Shown: positions 1 to 7,974 of the stretch, one piece after another
Position numbering within the stretch: position 1 is the stretch's first letter
Layout of the letters: each line of letters starts with the position of its first letter
DNA from: an uncultured Clostridium sp.
GTDB lineage: Bacteria; Bacillota; Clostridia; Lachnospirales; Lachnospiraceae
DNA length: 64,000 bases
Assembly (NCBI GenBank): GCA_900549235.1
Contig: URNT01000004.1
Location: 1-64,000 of the forward strand
Direction: 5' to 3'
Program-made: the position numbers and the translations under genes
Notes under the pieces: model-generated
What the model saw: only the letters and a program-made list of their open reading frames with translations
What the model was told of the DNA's origin: nothing
Databases searched by the model: none

Positions 1-1367
1 GTGGGGGCAGCCGGAGCCGGATGGGGGGCCGGGATTGCCGGAACCGGGGAAACAGGATGAGCGGCGGATGCGGCAGGAACCAGGCGGGCGGGCGGCTGGG
101 GGGCAGACGCTGCCTGGGTTGAGCGGGCAGAGAACTGGAGGGGCGGCTCTGCCTGGGACTGACGGACTGGGGACTGGGGATCCGGCTCTGGCTGGCCTGA
201 GCGGGCAGGGGACTGAAGATCCGGCTCTCCCTGGGTTGATCGGGCGGGGATCTGGGGATCCGGCTCTCCCTGGCCTGAGCGGGCAGGGGACTGAGGATTC
301 AACACTGCCTTGCCTAGGCGGACGGAGGGCTGGGAATCCGGCACTGCCTGACCTAAGCAGACAGATGCCTGGGAATCCGGCGCTGCTGCCGCTTTCTGCC
401 CGTCCGATTCCCTGTCGAAAACAGATACCTCCTGAGCAGCCTGATATGGCTGAGTATCCGGGACCTCGCTGATAACTGGCTCCGGCTCTATGGGAAGATG
501 ATTGACAGCTTTCATAGGAGCACCTGCGGGGGGCTGGTTCTGGATAAAAGCCTTCTGACGAGGTGTTTTTCCACCCATTGTCACCGGAGAGGAGGCTTTA
601 GGAGCGGAGCCTGTGTCCTGCCCGGCGCGGGATGGGGACGGGAGGAAGGAAGGGCCCGGCACAGCCTCGGGAAGTACAAAAGCAGGCTGGGCGAAGGCCT
701 CCGGGGATTGGAAGGAAGCTTGCCCAACTCTTTCAGGGCAGGCAGGAGCCTCAGGGCGGAAGCCTGTTTTTGGATGTGACAGGGCCTCGATCTGGGGGAC
801 AGACTGTGCGGTTTGTTCTGTTTCCGGCTTCGGGCCGGTTTTGGATTCGTGGGGTATTTCAGATGGCTGAAGCAGCCGGTTTGTCTCAGAGTCTGGTGGT
901 AGATCTTCAGATAGTTCTCGGTTTAATTCTTCTACTTTTTTATGTATCTGCCGGCTGACGCCGCCGCATTTTTCAGAGGTCACCTCTGCCAGCTGAAGCT
1001 CTGCGGCCTGGGTCACCGCATCCTCCCAGATAGTGGTGTAAGCCCGCCAGGCATCATTTTTTTCATGGATAGTAAGGCCATAGCAGCTGTCCATACTGCA
1101 GCCGGAGCCGGCTACATTTTCCAGTGAAAGGACTGTCCTGAATTCGCCGGCGCCGCCGCGGATAAAGATGCTTCCCAGGCATATTTCCTTTTCATGGGAA
1201 AGGAGGTACACCTCCAGATCGCTGCTCCCTACATATACCTTCTTTACATTTACATTAAGCCTGCACTGGCCGCTTCTGGACTCCAGCTTTGCGAAACCGA
1301 TATTTTTGCCCTTTACTTCCCCTTCATAGGCATAGATATAAGATATTAATCTGCGATAATTCGTCAT
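1..1367 (-). CDS. DUF6128-like proline-rich repeat protein, 3' end outside window
   Basis: The frame is open from an ATG at 1367, with an AAGGAG ribosome site just upstream, to the left edge (about 455 codons, no stop seen). The first ~150 residues look globular (start MTNYRRLISYIYAYEGEVKG) and resemble, from memory, the N-terminal domain of Lachnospiraceae proteins annotated DUF6128. The rest is low-complexity and rich in Pro, Gln, Ala and Ser, ending in a 13-residue tandem repeat. No signal peptide or membrane segment is visible in the part present. The function is unknown. Plus-strand ORFs over the region are shadows of this frame, because the repeat keeps several frames open. Confident that it is a gene; family name moderate. 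Confidence 0.75.
   Translation of the reverse strand, partial: MTNYRRLISYIYAYEGEVKGKNIGFAKLESRSGQCRLNVNVKKVYVGSSDLEVYLLSHEKEICLGSIFIRGGAGEFRTVLSLENVAGSGCSMDSCYGLTIHEKNDAWRAYTTIWEDAVTQAAELQLAEVTSEKCGGVSRQIHKKVEELNRELSEDLPPDSETNRLLQPSEIPHESKTGPKPETEQTAQSVPQIEALSHPKTGFRPEAPACPERVGQASFQSPEAFAQPAFVLPEAVPGPSFLPSPSRAGQDTGSAPKASSPVTMGGKTPRQKAFIQNQPPAGAPMKAVNHLPIEPEPVISEVPDTQPYQAAQEVSVFDRESDGQKAAAAPDSQASVCLGQAVPDSQPSVRLGKAVLNPQSPARSGQGEPDPQIPARSTQGEPDLQSPARSGQPEPDPQSPVRQSQAEPPLQFSARSTQAASAPQPPARLVPAASAAHPVSPVPAIPAPHPAPAAP
101..390. repeat. 39-bp tandem repeat inside the DUF6128-like gene
   Basis: At least seven diverged copies of a 39-bp unit follow head to tail; typical units start at about 180, 219, 258 and 297. 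On the minus strand each encodes 13 residues of the type PQSPARSGQGEPD. The length is a multiple of three, so copy number can change without breaking the frame. A flexible spacer or surface-stalk role is inference. Confidence 0.8.
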
Positions 1368-1439
1368 ATTTTCACTCCTTGCTCCTGTCGATGCAGCACC
1401 GGCTGCGGCATTTTTATTAATATTTTATGCGTTTACCCC

Positions 1440-1468
1440 TTGCAAGTATGTTAGGAAAATGTTATCCT
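1440..1468 (+). promoter_or_regulatory. Probable sigma-A promoter of nagB
   Basis: A TTGCAA -35 element at 1440-1445 and a TATCCT -10 element at 1463-1468 are separated by 17 bp, about 60 bp before the nagB start. The match is moderate; no operator was recognised. Confidence 0.45.
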
Positions 1469-1529
1469 GTATTTAGTAATGCAGGAAAATTTTTTTCAAA
1501 ACTATGTATATGTGTGAAAGGCGGTAACT

Positions 1530-2258
1530 ATGATGAAAATTTACAAAGCGAAAGATTACAATGATCTCAGCCGTAAGGCAGCAAATATCATTTCTGCGCA
1601 GGTTATTATGAAGCCTGAGTGCGTTCTGGGGCTGGCAACCGGTTCCTCACCCATCGGAACCTATAAGCAGCTCATTGAGTGGTATGAGAAGGGTGATCTT
1701 GATTTTTCGCAGGTAAAGAGCGTGAATCTGGACGAATATAAGGGACTGACAAGAGACAACGATCAGAGTTACTATTATTTTATGTACAACAATCTGTTTA
1801 AAGATATTAATATCGATATGGCAAATACGAATGTTCCTGACGGTACAGAGCCTGACAGCGAAAAGGAGTGCGCCCGCTATGAGGCAGTGGTTGAGAGCAT
1901 GGGCGGCGTTGACCTGCAGCTTCTGGGCCTGGGCCACAACGGCCATATCGGCTTTAATGAGCCGGCTGACGAGTTCCCCAAGGCAACTCACTGCGTTGAC
2001 CTGGCTCCAAGCACCATCGAGGCAAATAAGCGGTTCTTTGCAAGCATTGACGACGTTCCGAAACAGGCTTATACTATGGGTATCGGAACCATTATGAACG
2101 CTAAGAAGATCCTGTTGATTGTAAGCGGCGAGGATAAGGCTCAGATCCTTTATGATGTGGTTCATGGACCGATCACACCTCAGGTACCAGCTTCCATCCT
2201 TCAGCTCCATAAGGATGTTGTAATCGTAGCAGACGAGGCAGCCCTTTCTAAATTCTAA
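1530..2258 (+). CDS. nagB: Glucosamine-6-phosphate deaminase
   Basis: The 242-residue protein is a full-length NagB, converting glucosamine-6-phosphate to fructose-6-phosphate and ammonia and so feeding amino sugars into glycolysis. Family signatures are clear: the phosphate-binding stretch GLATGSSPIGTY near residue 35, NLDEYKG near 70 and the catalytic-loop signature GLGHNGHIGFNEPA near 135. Two ATGs stand in tandem at 1530 and 1533 behind GAAAGGCGG; the first is used here. It is a single-gene unit with its own promoter and a terminator shared with the facing gene. No nagA or N-acetylglucosamine transporter lies beside it. Confidence 0.95.
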   Translation: MMKIYKAKDYNDLSRKAANIISAQVIMKPECVLGLATGSSPIGTYKQLIEWYEKGDLDFSQVKSVNLDEYKGLTRDNDQSYYYFMYNNLFKDINIDMANTNVPDGTEPDSEKECARYEAVVESMGGVDLQLLGLGHNGHIGFNEPADEFPKATHCVDLAPSTIEANKRFFASIDDVPKQAYTMGIGTIMNAKKILLIVSGEDKAQILYDVVHGPITPQVPASILQLHKDVVIVADEAALSKF

Positions 2259-2260
2259 TT

Positions 2261-2305
2261 AAAAATACCCCACCCGGATACGACACATCCGGATGGGGTA
2301 TTTTT
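2261..2305. terminator. Bidirectional intrinsic terminator, nagB / lipoprotein
   Basis: A long inverted repeat pairs AAAAATACCCCA...CCGGAT with ATCCGG...TGGGGTATTTTT. It has an A-run on one side and a T-run on the other and lies between the convergent nagB and lipoprotein genes, so it can serve both strands. Confidence 0.85.
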
Positions 2306-2314
2306 ATATCAGGA

Positions 2315-2890
2315 TCATTCTACCATTTCATATTCCGCATTGTAGGTCAGATAGTCGCCGTCTGCCTGCTGGATGGTATCCCCAGCAAAGTTTCCGCCGT
2401 TTACTTTAAGCTTCAACTGTGCCAGCTCAAAGTTTTCAATAAAGGTGTTGCCAATCTCCGTAAGGAACATCTCGTCAGAGCAGCCTTCTCCGCTTTCAGC
2501 CTGATTAAGATCCAGAACGCCCTCTGCGGTCTCTCCCTCACCGCTGATGTCAAAGCCAAGCACCTGAGTGCCTTCTGTAAGGACACCATATTCAACCAGC
2601 TTGTCTACCAGAAGCTGGGCGTCAAGACCTTCGCTCTCTAAGGAATCCATATCCTGGGTCATGCTGTCACCGTCACCCTTATGATAGATGGAAACAACTG
2701 CTACCGGCATCACGTTTGGATCCGGAACCTTGTCGCTGGCTCCGCCGGTCTCCTGTGTTACAACCGGCTCCTGGGAAACTTCCCCGGCTGCAGCTGTGGT
2801 CTCCTGTTTCTGTTTTTCAGTTGTGGGCGTACATGCGGCCAGGGATGCTGCCATCAGGACGGCCATCACGCCTAATAACCATTTCTTCAT
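2315..2890 (-). CDS. Putative lipoprotein, function unknown
   Basis: The 191-residue protein starts with a lipoprotein signal (MKKWLLGVMAVLMAASLAAC): the lipobox Leu-Ala-Ala-Cys puts the lipidated Cys at residue 20. A Thr/Glu-rich linker of about 35 residues follows, then a mixed domain with no recognisable motif. The ATG at 2890 is chosen over one 30 bp upstream because AAAGGAGG stands 10 bp before it and the signal peptide begins there. The gene lies 16 bp after fabT, probably co-transcribed with it. Membrane anchoring on the outer face is inferred from the lipobox only. Confidence 0.75.
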   Translation of the reverse strand: MKKWLLGVMAVLMAASLAACTPTTEKQKQETTAAAGEVSQEPVVTQETGGASDKVPDPNVMPVAVVSIYHKGDGDSMTQDMDSLESEGLDAQLLVDKLVEYGVLTEGTQVLGFDISGEGETAEGVLDLNQAESGEGCSDEMFLTEIGNTFIENFELAQLKLKVNGGNFAGDTIQQADGDYLTYNAEYEMVE

Positions 2891-2906
2891 CGTCAAAATG
2901 CCTCCT

Positions 2907-3365
2907 TTAATCCTCTTCAAAACTTCTGAACCAGGAATTAAGCTTTTTCAGCGCTTTTACCAGTGTTTTCAGTTCTTCTTCTGTCAGTTCTTCTTCTACG
3001 CCCCGTATCATCTTCTCATGGAACTGCTTGTGATGATAGTAAGCTTTTACTCCTTTTTCTGAAAGGGAAATGTATACAACTCTCCGGTCCTCACTGCCCC
3101 TCTGGCGGGTTACATAGCCTTTTTTTACAAGGCTGTTCATGGCAATGGTAAGTGTGCCCACGGTAACGGACAAAGTTCTTGCTATGGCAGACATATTTTT
3201 CGGCTCATCTATACCAATGGCATCAATCACATGCATATCATTATTGGTAAGATCCTTAAATTCACGGGTGATAATGGCCTTTTGCTCAATGTCATTGATG
3301 TCACGGAACAGGCTGACCAGCACCTCATTCAGCGTATCGTAGGTTTCCACATTTCTTCCTTTCAC
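2907..3365 (-). CDS. fabT: MarR-family regulator of fatty-acid synthesis, FabT-like
   Basis: The 152-residue winged-helix protein matches the FabT branch of MarR in layout as I remember the streptococcal protein: FKDLTNNDMHVIDAIG near residue 35, SVTVGTLTIAMNSLVKKGYV through the recognition helix, then SEDRRVVYISLSEKG and YYHHKQFHEKM. FabT represses fatty-acid genes, with acyl-ACP as corepressor. Two observations fit: the fatty-acid operon promoter at 46.2 kb carries a TTTGAA-C-TTCAAA palindrome, and a weaker TTTG-N3-CAAA site precedes this gene. The start is either GTG 3365 or GTG 3350 (AGGAAG four bases before it). FabT usually sits beside the operon; here it is 43 kb away. Confidence 0.75.
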   Translation of the reverse strand: MKGRNVETYDTLNEVLVSLFRDINDIEQKAIITREFKDLTNNDMHVIDAIGIDEPKNMSAIARTLSVTVGTLTIAMNSLVKKGYVTRQRGSEDRRVVYISLSEKGVKAYYHHKQFHEKMIRGVEEELTEEELKTLVKALKKLNSWFRSFEED

Positions 3366-3366
3366 A

Positions 3367-3418
3367 TTTGCTTCAAAAGCTTCCTACTGATTGTACAGTA
3401 TTTTAATGGTTCGCACAA
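3367..3418 (-). promoter_or_regulatory. fabT promoter with possible autoregulatory site
   Basis: Read leftward, a TTGTGC -35 (3413-3418), a 17-bp spacer and a TACAAT -10 (3390-3395) precede fabT. Between the -10 and the start codon lies TTTGcttCAAA (3367-3377), a short palindrome resembling half of the fatty-acid operon operator. Autoregulation is inference. Confidence 0.5.
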
Positions 3419-3454
3419 GCCCCCAAATCCTTATAATATTCTTAACGAATCAGA

Positions 3455-4834
3455 TTATTCCATTACAAGACGGGCAAATACTTCTCCCCGTTCTTCAAAA
3501 TTTTTAAATATACCGTAGCTGGCAGCGGCAGGAGATAAAAGGCAGCTGCGGCCCGGCTTTGTAAGCTGCCTGGCCCGGCGCACGGCATCCTCTAAGTGCT
3601 CTGCCAGGATCAGGCGGCAGCGGTTTTTAAAATCAGGATAGCAGCGGTAAATCTCCTGATAGATCCGTTTTCCCGTAGCCTCCATAAGGATAATATGAGG
3701 TACAGGACAGTCGGACAGGTACTCGATCAGATCGCTGTAGTCGATGCCCCGGTCCATGCCGCCTATGAGGACGGTATCTGTGTCCTCCAGGGTATTTAAG
3801 GCCTGGATGGTGGTGTCGCATATGGTAGAAATGGAATCGTCATAGTATTTAACTCCCTCTTTTTCACCTAAAAACTGAAGGCGGTGAGGAAGGGGCTCAT
3901 AGGTTTTAAGGCCTTCTGTAAAAGCAGCTTCAGACATTCCAAGCATACGGCAGACGCCGTAGACAATCCCGATGTCGAAATAATTGTGCATCCCCAGAAG
4001 GCGGATTTTGTCTGCGGGAATCGAATACATTTCTCCGCAAGAAGCAACCTGGGGAATGTTATTTTCCTTAAATACGCGGATGTCCGCAGTGGACGGACTC
4101 TCCTCCTCCAGGGCGGCGGTTACCAGGCGGGCGGGGCAGGTTCCTTCCTCAGGCAGGCACTGGATGTTGCAGAATAAGGTGTCCTGCTCCTGCTGGTTTG
4201 TGAAAATGCGGCGCTTGGCGGCCACATATTTTTCCATGGTGCCGTAGTGATCCAGATGCTCCTCATGGATATTGGTGAGAATGGCAATATGAGGAGAAAC
4301 AGTCATATATTCCAGCTGGTGGCAGGACAGCTCAAAGACGATTTTTGTGTCCGGGTTGACCTGCTCCATCTGGTCAAAGGCGGGGATCCCGATGTTTCCG
4401 GCAAGAAGGGTGTCAAAGCCTGCCTGCTTTAACAGATGGTATAAAAGGGTGGTAATGGTGCTCTTGCCCTTGGTGCCGGTGATGCCGATGATCTGATCCC
4501 GGAAGCACTGGAAAAATACTTCCGTCTGGGAAATGATCTGGCAGCGGTACTCCTCATAGGGCTTTTCCAGGACGATGCCGGGGCTTTTGAACACAACGTC
4601 ATATTGATCCAGACATTTCTGGTAATCGGGGCCGGTTATCCACAATGTATCCGAATCCGGAGGGTCTTTTGGGGATGACTGGTCTGCAATATCCAAAGCC
4701 TTATAAGTCCTCAGCCTTCTGAGGACATGGTAGGTAGACTGCCCCTCCCGGCCAAAGCCAAGGAGCAGCACACGTTTTCCCCTGATCCAGGGGTCGATTC
4801 TCTCAATCACGGTTTGTATCTCCTTATTTCTCAC
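3455..4834 (-). CDS. murD2: UDP-MurNAc-L-Ala--L-Glu ligase (MurD2-like)
   Basis: The 459-residue protein is a Mur ligase: an N-terminal nucleotide-fold domain (RVLLLGFGREG near residue 21), the ATP-binding GTKGKST loop at 120-126, a central ATPase domain with HEEHLDHYG near 200, and a C-terminal ligase domain. Canonical MurD adds D-glutamate to UDP-MurNAc-L-Ala. Here the gene overlaps murL by four bases (ATGA). In Xanthomonas a MurD2-MurL pair adds L-glutamate and then epimerises it, so MurD2 is the better inference. Sequence alone does not separate the two specificities; a canonical MurD elsewhere in the genome would settle it. Confidence 0.8.
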   Translation of the reverse strand: MRNKEIQTVIERIDPWIRGKRVLLLGFGREGQSTYHVLRRLRTYKALDIADQSSPKDPPDSDTLWITGPDYQKCLDQYDVVFKSPGIVLEKPYEEYRCQIISQTEVFFQCFRDQIIGITGTKGKSTITTLLYHLLKQAGFDTLLAGNIGIPAFDQMEQVNPDTKIVFELSCHQLEYMTVSPHIAILTNIHEEHLDHYGTMEKYVAAKRRIFTNQQEQDTLFCNIQCLPEEGTCPARLVTAALEEESPSTADIRVFKENNIPQVASCGEMYSIPADKIRLLGMHNYFDIGIVYGVCRMLGMSEAAFTEGLKTYEPLPHRLQFLGEKEGVKYYDDSISTICDTTIQALNTLEDTDTVLIGGMDRGIDYSDLIEYLSDCPVPHIILMEATGKRIYQEIYRCYPDFKNRCRLILAEHLEDAVRRARQLTKPGRSCLLSPAAASYGIFKNFEERGEVFARLVME

Positions 4835-6234
4835 TTAGAACAGTTTCTTCGTACCAGCTCTTTCCAGGGCTCCGGAACCAGGTTTTCTTCGTCAAAGAAA
4901 GCGGAAAAATGATCACCAGCCTCCAGGGCACGTTTCCAGCAGTCTGTGGTCTTATAATAGGAAAGAAGGGCCGGAAGGGGTGTTCCCTCTGCCTCCAGGC
5001 GCCGGATGGTCATGGAAATGGCCTGGTTGATCTCGTCGCGGCTTCCCACACACTCAAAGGGCTTTTCCATTTCCAGGCCGATGAGCTGATCCAGGATGGG
5101 GCGGAGGCTTTCGTCTGACAGCATATCGCGGCCGAAGATCTCTTTCATTTCCTCAAGGGAAAGGAAGGGCGAAAGGATCAGATAGACAAACAGGCACTTG
5201 GGACAATGTCCGCACCAGCTGTCCATCTTACTGCCTGCATTGCAGCTGCGGAAAATGGGGTGATACTGCTTCTTTCCTGCAAAATACCGGGCGATCTGGA
5301 ACTCACTTAAGGGCCTCAGCATGCTGAAATAATATGCGCTTCCCTTCAGCCAGCTGCACTCATAGCGGTTAAAATCCTCCTCAAATTTAAAGCTCTTGGA
5401 ATACTGATGATTTACGGTGCTTCCCTGGACGGTGCTCTCGTTGGCGCTGGATTCGTTGGACAGGGCGATGTAGGAAAGGCCGTACATCCGGGCAGCGATG
5501 ATGGTGGAAAATGCCACCAAAGCGGAAAACGGGGTGTGGCCGTTTAAATAGCCCTGACGGTTCAGCTCCAGCATATTAGGATCCAGAGTGCGTTTTACAT
5601 GGATGATGTGATCCGCGTCCAGACCGGCAGCCTCAGTGGTGTGGATGGTTGCGCCTCTGGGGTTGATGATATAGGCGTAAATGGGCGCACCGGCTTCCCG
5701 TAGGAGCTCCAGAGTTACAGCGGAATCCTTGCCCCCGCCGATAGGAACCAGAACGCCGCGGGAGGCGGCGGATGGGTCGAAGGTGTGGGGGGTGGCCGGA
5801 TCGGGTGCCTGGGCACAAGACATCGCATCAGACGGAGCCTGGCAGGTTATGTTCATAAAGGTATCCGGGTCTGCTTCTTCGATATGATTGACATAGAAAA
5901 ACTCCCCAAGGCCATTAAAATAAAGGTCCTTCCACCAGGTGATCTGGTCCTGATCCAGGGAACCGCACTGAATCAGGACATGGGGGGAGCAGGTGATCTT
6001 CCAGTAGCTTACGAGCTCCACAAGCCCCAAAGAGAACACCATTTCTCTAAAAAGGGGATCCTGGGACCAGGAAGCCGCGGCAGGCTTTGGAAACCGCCAG
6101 GTGGGGGCGAAGGCGGACAGGCCCTCGATTTCAAAGTGGTATGTAAGCTTACATTCTTCGGGAGTTTCTTCGATGGTATAATTTTTGTATAAGAAGCGGG
6201 GGTAATCCGCCCGCAGGGTCTCATATTGGTTCAT
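4831..6234 (-). CDS. murL: UDP-MurNAc-L-Ala-L-Glu epimerase (MurL)
   Basis: The 467-residue protein has an ATP pyrophosphatase-like loop GGGKDS at residues 166-171, followed by SNESSANEST near 290 and a Cys-rich segment (CNAGSK, WCGHCPKC) near 340-360. This architecture matches MurL, which uses ATP to epimerise the terminal L-Glu of UDP-MurNAc-L-Ala-L-Glu to D-Glu in the cytoplasm, replacing glutamate racemase. Start ATG 6234 has an AAAGAGG-like site upstream. It precedes murD2 with a four-base overlap, so the two are almost certainly translationally coupled. Assignment rests on motifs recalled from the family and on this pairing. Confidence 0.8.
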   Translation of the reverse strand: MNQYETLRADYPRFLYKNYTIEETPEECKLTYHFEIEGLSAFAPTWRFPKPAAASWSQDPLFREMVFSLGLVELVSYWKITCSPHVLIQCGSLDQDQITWWKDLYFNGLGEFFYVNHIEEADPDTFMNITCQAPSDAMSCAQAPDPATPHTFDPSAASRGVLVPIGGGKDSAVTLELLREAGAPIYAYIINPRGATIHTTEAAGLDADHIIHVKRTLDPNMLELNRQGYLNGHTPFSALVAFSTIIAARMYGLSYIALSNESSANESTVQGSTVNHQYSKSFKFEEDFNRYECSWLKGSAYYFSMLRPLSEFQIARYFAGKKQYHPIFRSCNAGSKMDSWCGHCPKCLFVYLILSPFLSLEEMKEIFGRDMLSDESLRPILDQLIGLEMEKPFECVGSRDEINQAISMTIRRLEAEGTPLPALLSYYKTTDCWKRALEAGDHFSAFFDEENLVPEPWKELVRRNCSK

Positions 6235-6257
6235 GGGCTGACCTCTTTCTTTTTTGA

Positions 6258-6731
6258 TTAAAATGGCGGGCGGAATGGGAATATGCCCGGCAGTATTATT
6301 ATAGCAGAATTGGGGGAGATGTCTAATGGTTTTGAAAAAGGGATACCGGCAATTTTAGTATAATCATTTTTGTGATCGATTGCTAAATATAAGTAAGTTT
6401 CATCCGCTCCGGATATTAAGACTTTGTATAATGAAATAAAGACTGCCGCACCAGCAAAGCCAGAAAAGGAAGGTGCAGCCCAAACAGGCACATTGGACAG
6501 CATGTAACAAATGATTCCTGAAAAAATACTGCTTTTGCTTCCGAATAAATCTACAATTACTCCAGTCGGCATTTCAAGCAGTACGATCAATATCGTTTTT
6601 ATACTTGTTAAAATATAGATTTCATTGGCTGACAGCCCGGATAAATAAGCATAGCTGACAAATACAGGATCTGTCAGCATTGTTAAGAAAAATATTTTAT
6701 ATAGCTTACAATAAAATACATTTTTATTCAT
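6258..6731 (-). pseudogene. Truncated MFS transporter
   Basis: The 157-residue frame begins like an MFS permease: a transmembrane helix, the loop motif GVIVDLFGSKSS and two more hydrophobic segments. Full-length members are about 400 residues. Similarity seems to stop around residue 130, after which the frame runs into non-family sequence (FSKPLDISPNSAI). It is best read as a 5' remnant, and it lies in a run of three decayed genes. Confidence 0.7.
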
Positions 6732-6752
6732 TTTGGCGTATTTCTCATATCC

Positions 6753-6815
6753 TTACCGCAGTAAGGCGGGCTCTACGATCCGCTCTGCTGTTTTCTTATA
6801 GTCTGCTCCTGCCAT
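6753..6815 (-). pseudogene. PTS EIIB-domain N-terminal remnant
   Basis: A well-spaced GGAGAGG site precedes an ATG at 6815 encoding MAGADYKKTAERIVEPALLR and then a stop. The first ~15 residues read like the start of glucose/sucrose-type PTS EIIBC proteins (KKTAERIVEL...). All of the rest is missing. Its position downstream of an RpiR-type remnant fits a lost sugar-PTS operon. The match is short, so confidence is limited. Confidence 0.45.
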
Positions 6816-6875
6816 GGTTTTCTCCCCTCTCCTGTTAATCTCTGCACAGCAGTACAAATTGATGCGGCGGTATAT

Positions 6876-7117
6876 TCAGTTTGTTCCCTGCTGCCAGTCT
6901 TCCTCTGCCAGAAGGAGCTTAAACTCCGCATAGGTGGAGATCCCCAATTTCTTCATAAACCGTACCAGAGTGGTCGGGATATGTTTAGAAATTCGGAGAG
7001 ACAGGTGCTGTTGAGATGGCGTGCAGTTTGTTTATTTTTGAGGATTCTGCCTTCTATTTCGCGTTCGTTGGGGGTGAGGTGGTTGTAATTGTCGTTTATG
7101 AGGGCTTCTAGGCGCAT
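6876..7117 (-). pseudogene. RpiR/MurR-family regulator remnant, HTH domain only
   Basis: From ATG 7117, with AAAGGAGG at 7131-7138, the frame reads MRLEALINDNYNHLTPNERE and on to LSEFLNIS. After a frame change it continues VRFMKKLGISTYAEFKLLLAEE to a stop at 6876. This is the helix-turn-helix domain typical of RpiR/MurR regulators. The span of 242 bp is not a multiple of three, confirming a frameshift, and the sugar-isomerase (SIS) domain is absent. The intact ribosome site suggests recent decay. Confidence 0.75.
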
Positions 7118-7237
7118 GGTGTGAGAAGGACCTCCTTTGGGGGTATATGATAAATGTTGTTTTATGATTATCGTAACATTCTGCCTTATTTATTTGAAGA
7201 TACTCTTAAAGAAAGCCCTGTATCTGCCAGATTCCAG

Positions 7238-7771
7238 CTATCCCGCGTACATCCACCCCGCCATCACCACACTCGCCGCCACGCTGACTGCCGTAGCAAT
7301 CAGTCCTCCCGCCAGGGTATACCTCGTTTTCCGAATCCCCATGGAGCCAAAGTACACGCTCATGCAGTAAAGCACCGTCTCTGTGCTGCTCATTAAGATG
7401 GAAGCGGTCAGGCCCAGGGCAGAATCGGTGCCGTATTCTTTGAACAGGTCCAGCACAAGGCCGGTGGCGGCGGAGTTTGAGATCAGGCGGACCAGGATGA
7501 CAGAGACAAGCTGGGGCGGCAGGTGGATCAGGGCGGCGGGAAGGGAAAGCAGGTCTCCCAGAACCTCCAGGAAGCCGGAGGCACGCAGGACACCTACTGA
7601 GACCATAAGGCCGATCAGGGTGGGGAGGATCCCGGCGGTTGTCTTCATGCCGTCCTTCGCGCCGTCGATGAAATCGTCCAGAACAGGACGGCCGGACAAA
7701 ATGCCGAAGCCTACGATATAAAAAATCATCAGAGGGACCATTGCTTCGGAAAGGAAGATGAGAAGCTTCAT
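7238..7771 (-). CDS. spmB: Spore maturation protein B
   Basis: The 177-residue membrane protein is close to the usual SpmB length. It has several hydrophobic helices, the motif GAKDGMKTTAGILPTLIGLM and an ISNSAATGLVLD stretch typical of the nucleoside-recognition (Gate) family. SpmA and SpmB act in the forespore compartment during core dehydration. AGGAG lies upstream of ATG 7771. In most sporeformers spmB directly follows spmA; here spmA is on the same strand at 23.6-24.3 kb, with about 15.9 kb of unrelated genes between. Confidence 0.88.
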   Translation of the reverse strand: MKLLIFLSEAMVPLMIFYIVGFGILSGRPVLDDFIDGAKDGMKTTAGILPTLIGLMVSVGVLRASGFLEVLGDLLSLPAALIHLPPQLVSVILVRLISNSAATGLVLDLFKEYGTDSALGLTASILMSSTETVLYCMSVYFGSMGIRKTRYTLAGGLIATAVSVAASVVMAGWMYAG

Positions 7772-7880
7772 GGGACATGCTCCTGAAAGGGGTTTGTTTT
7801 ATGTTTATTCGGGAAAGCAGGATAGAAATACTAAAAAAGCAATTGCACTACAATTATTTTAAACAAAATATATATTTTTC

Positions 7881-7909
7881 TTGACAATACGCCTTTTTAT
7901 TTGTATGCT
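7881..7909 (+). promoter_or_regulatory. Strong promoter of the sugar-acid dehydratase cluster
   Basis: TTGACA at 7881-7886 and TATGCT at 7904-7909 are separated by 17 bp in very AT-rich DNA, about 65 bp before the first dehydratase gene. The sequence to the start (7910-7960) would be where the cluster's GntR regulator acts, but I see no convincing palindrome. Confidence 0.75.
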
Positions 7910-7974
7910 ATATACATAGCGAACAACCTATCAAATGATTTAATCGTTCAGCGATTCTGTGAAGGAGGAACTAT

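Noticed and set aside
35..958. Several overlapping plus-strand ORFs over the first kilobase
   Set aside because: They are shadows of the minus-strand repeat gene; that frame has a start with AAGGAG, a recognisable N-terminal domain and no stop over 455 codons.
7206..7778. 190-codon minus ORF overlapping spmB in another frame
   Set aside because: Its translation is Arg/Pro-rich with no family features; the spmB frame is clearly the coding one.
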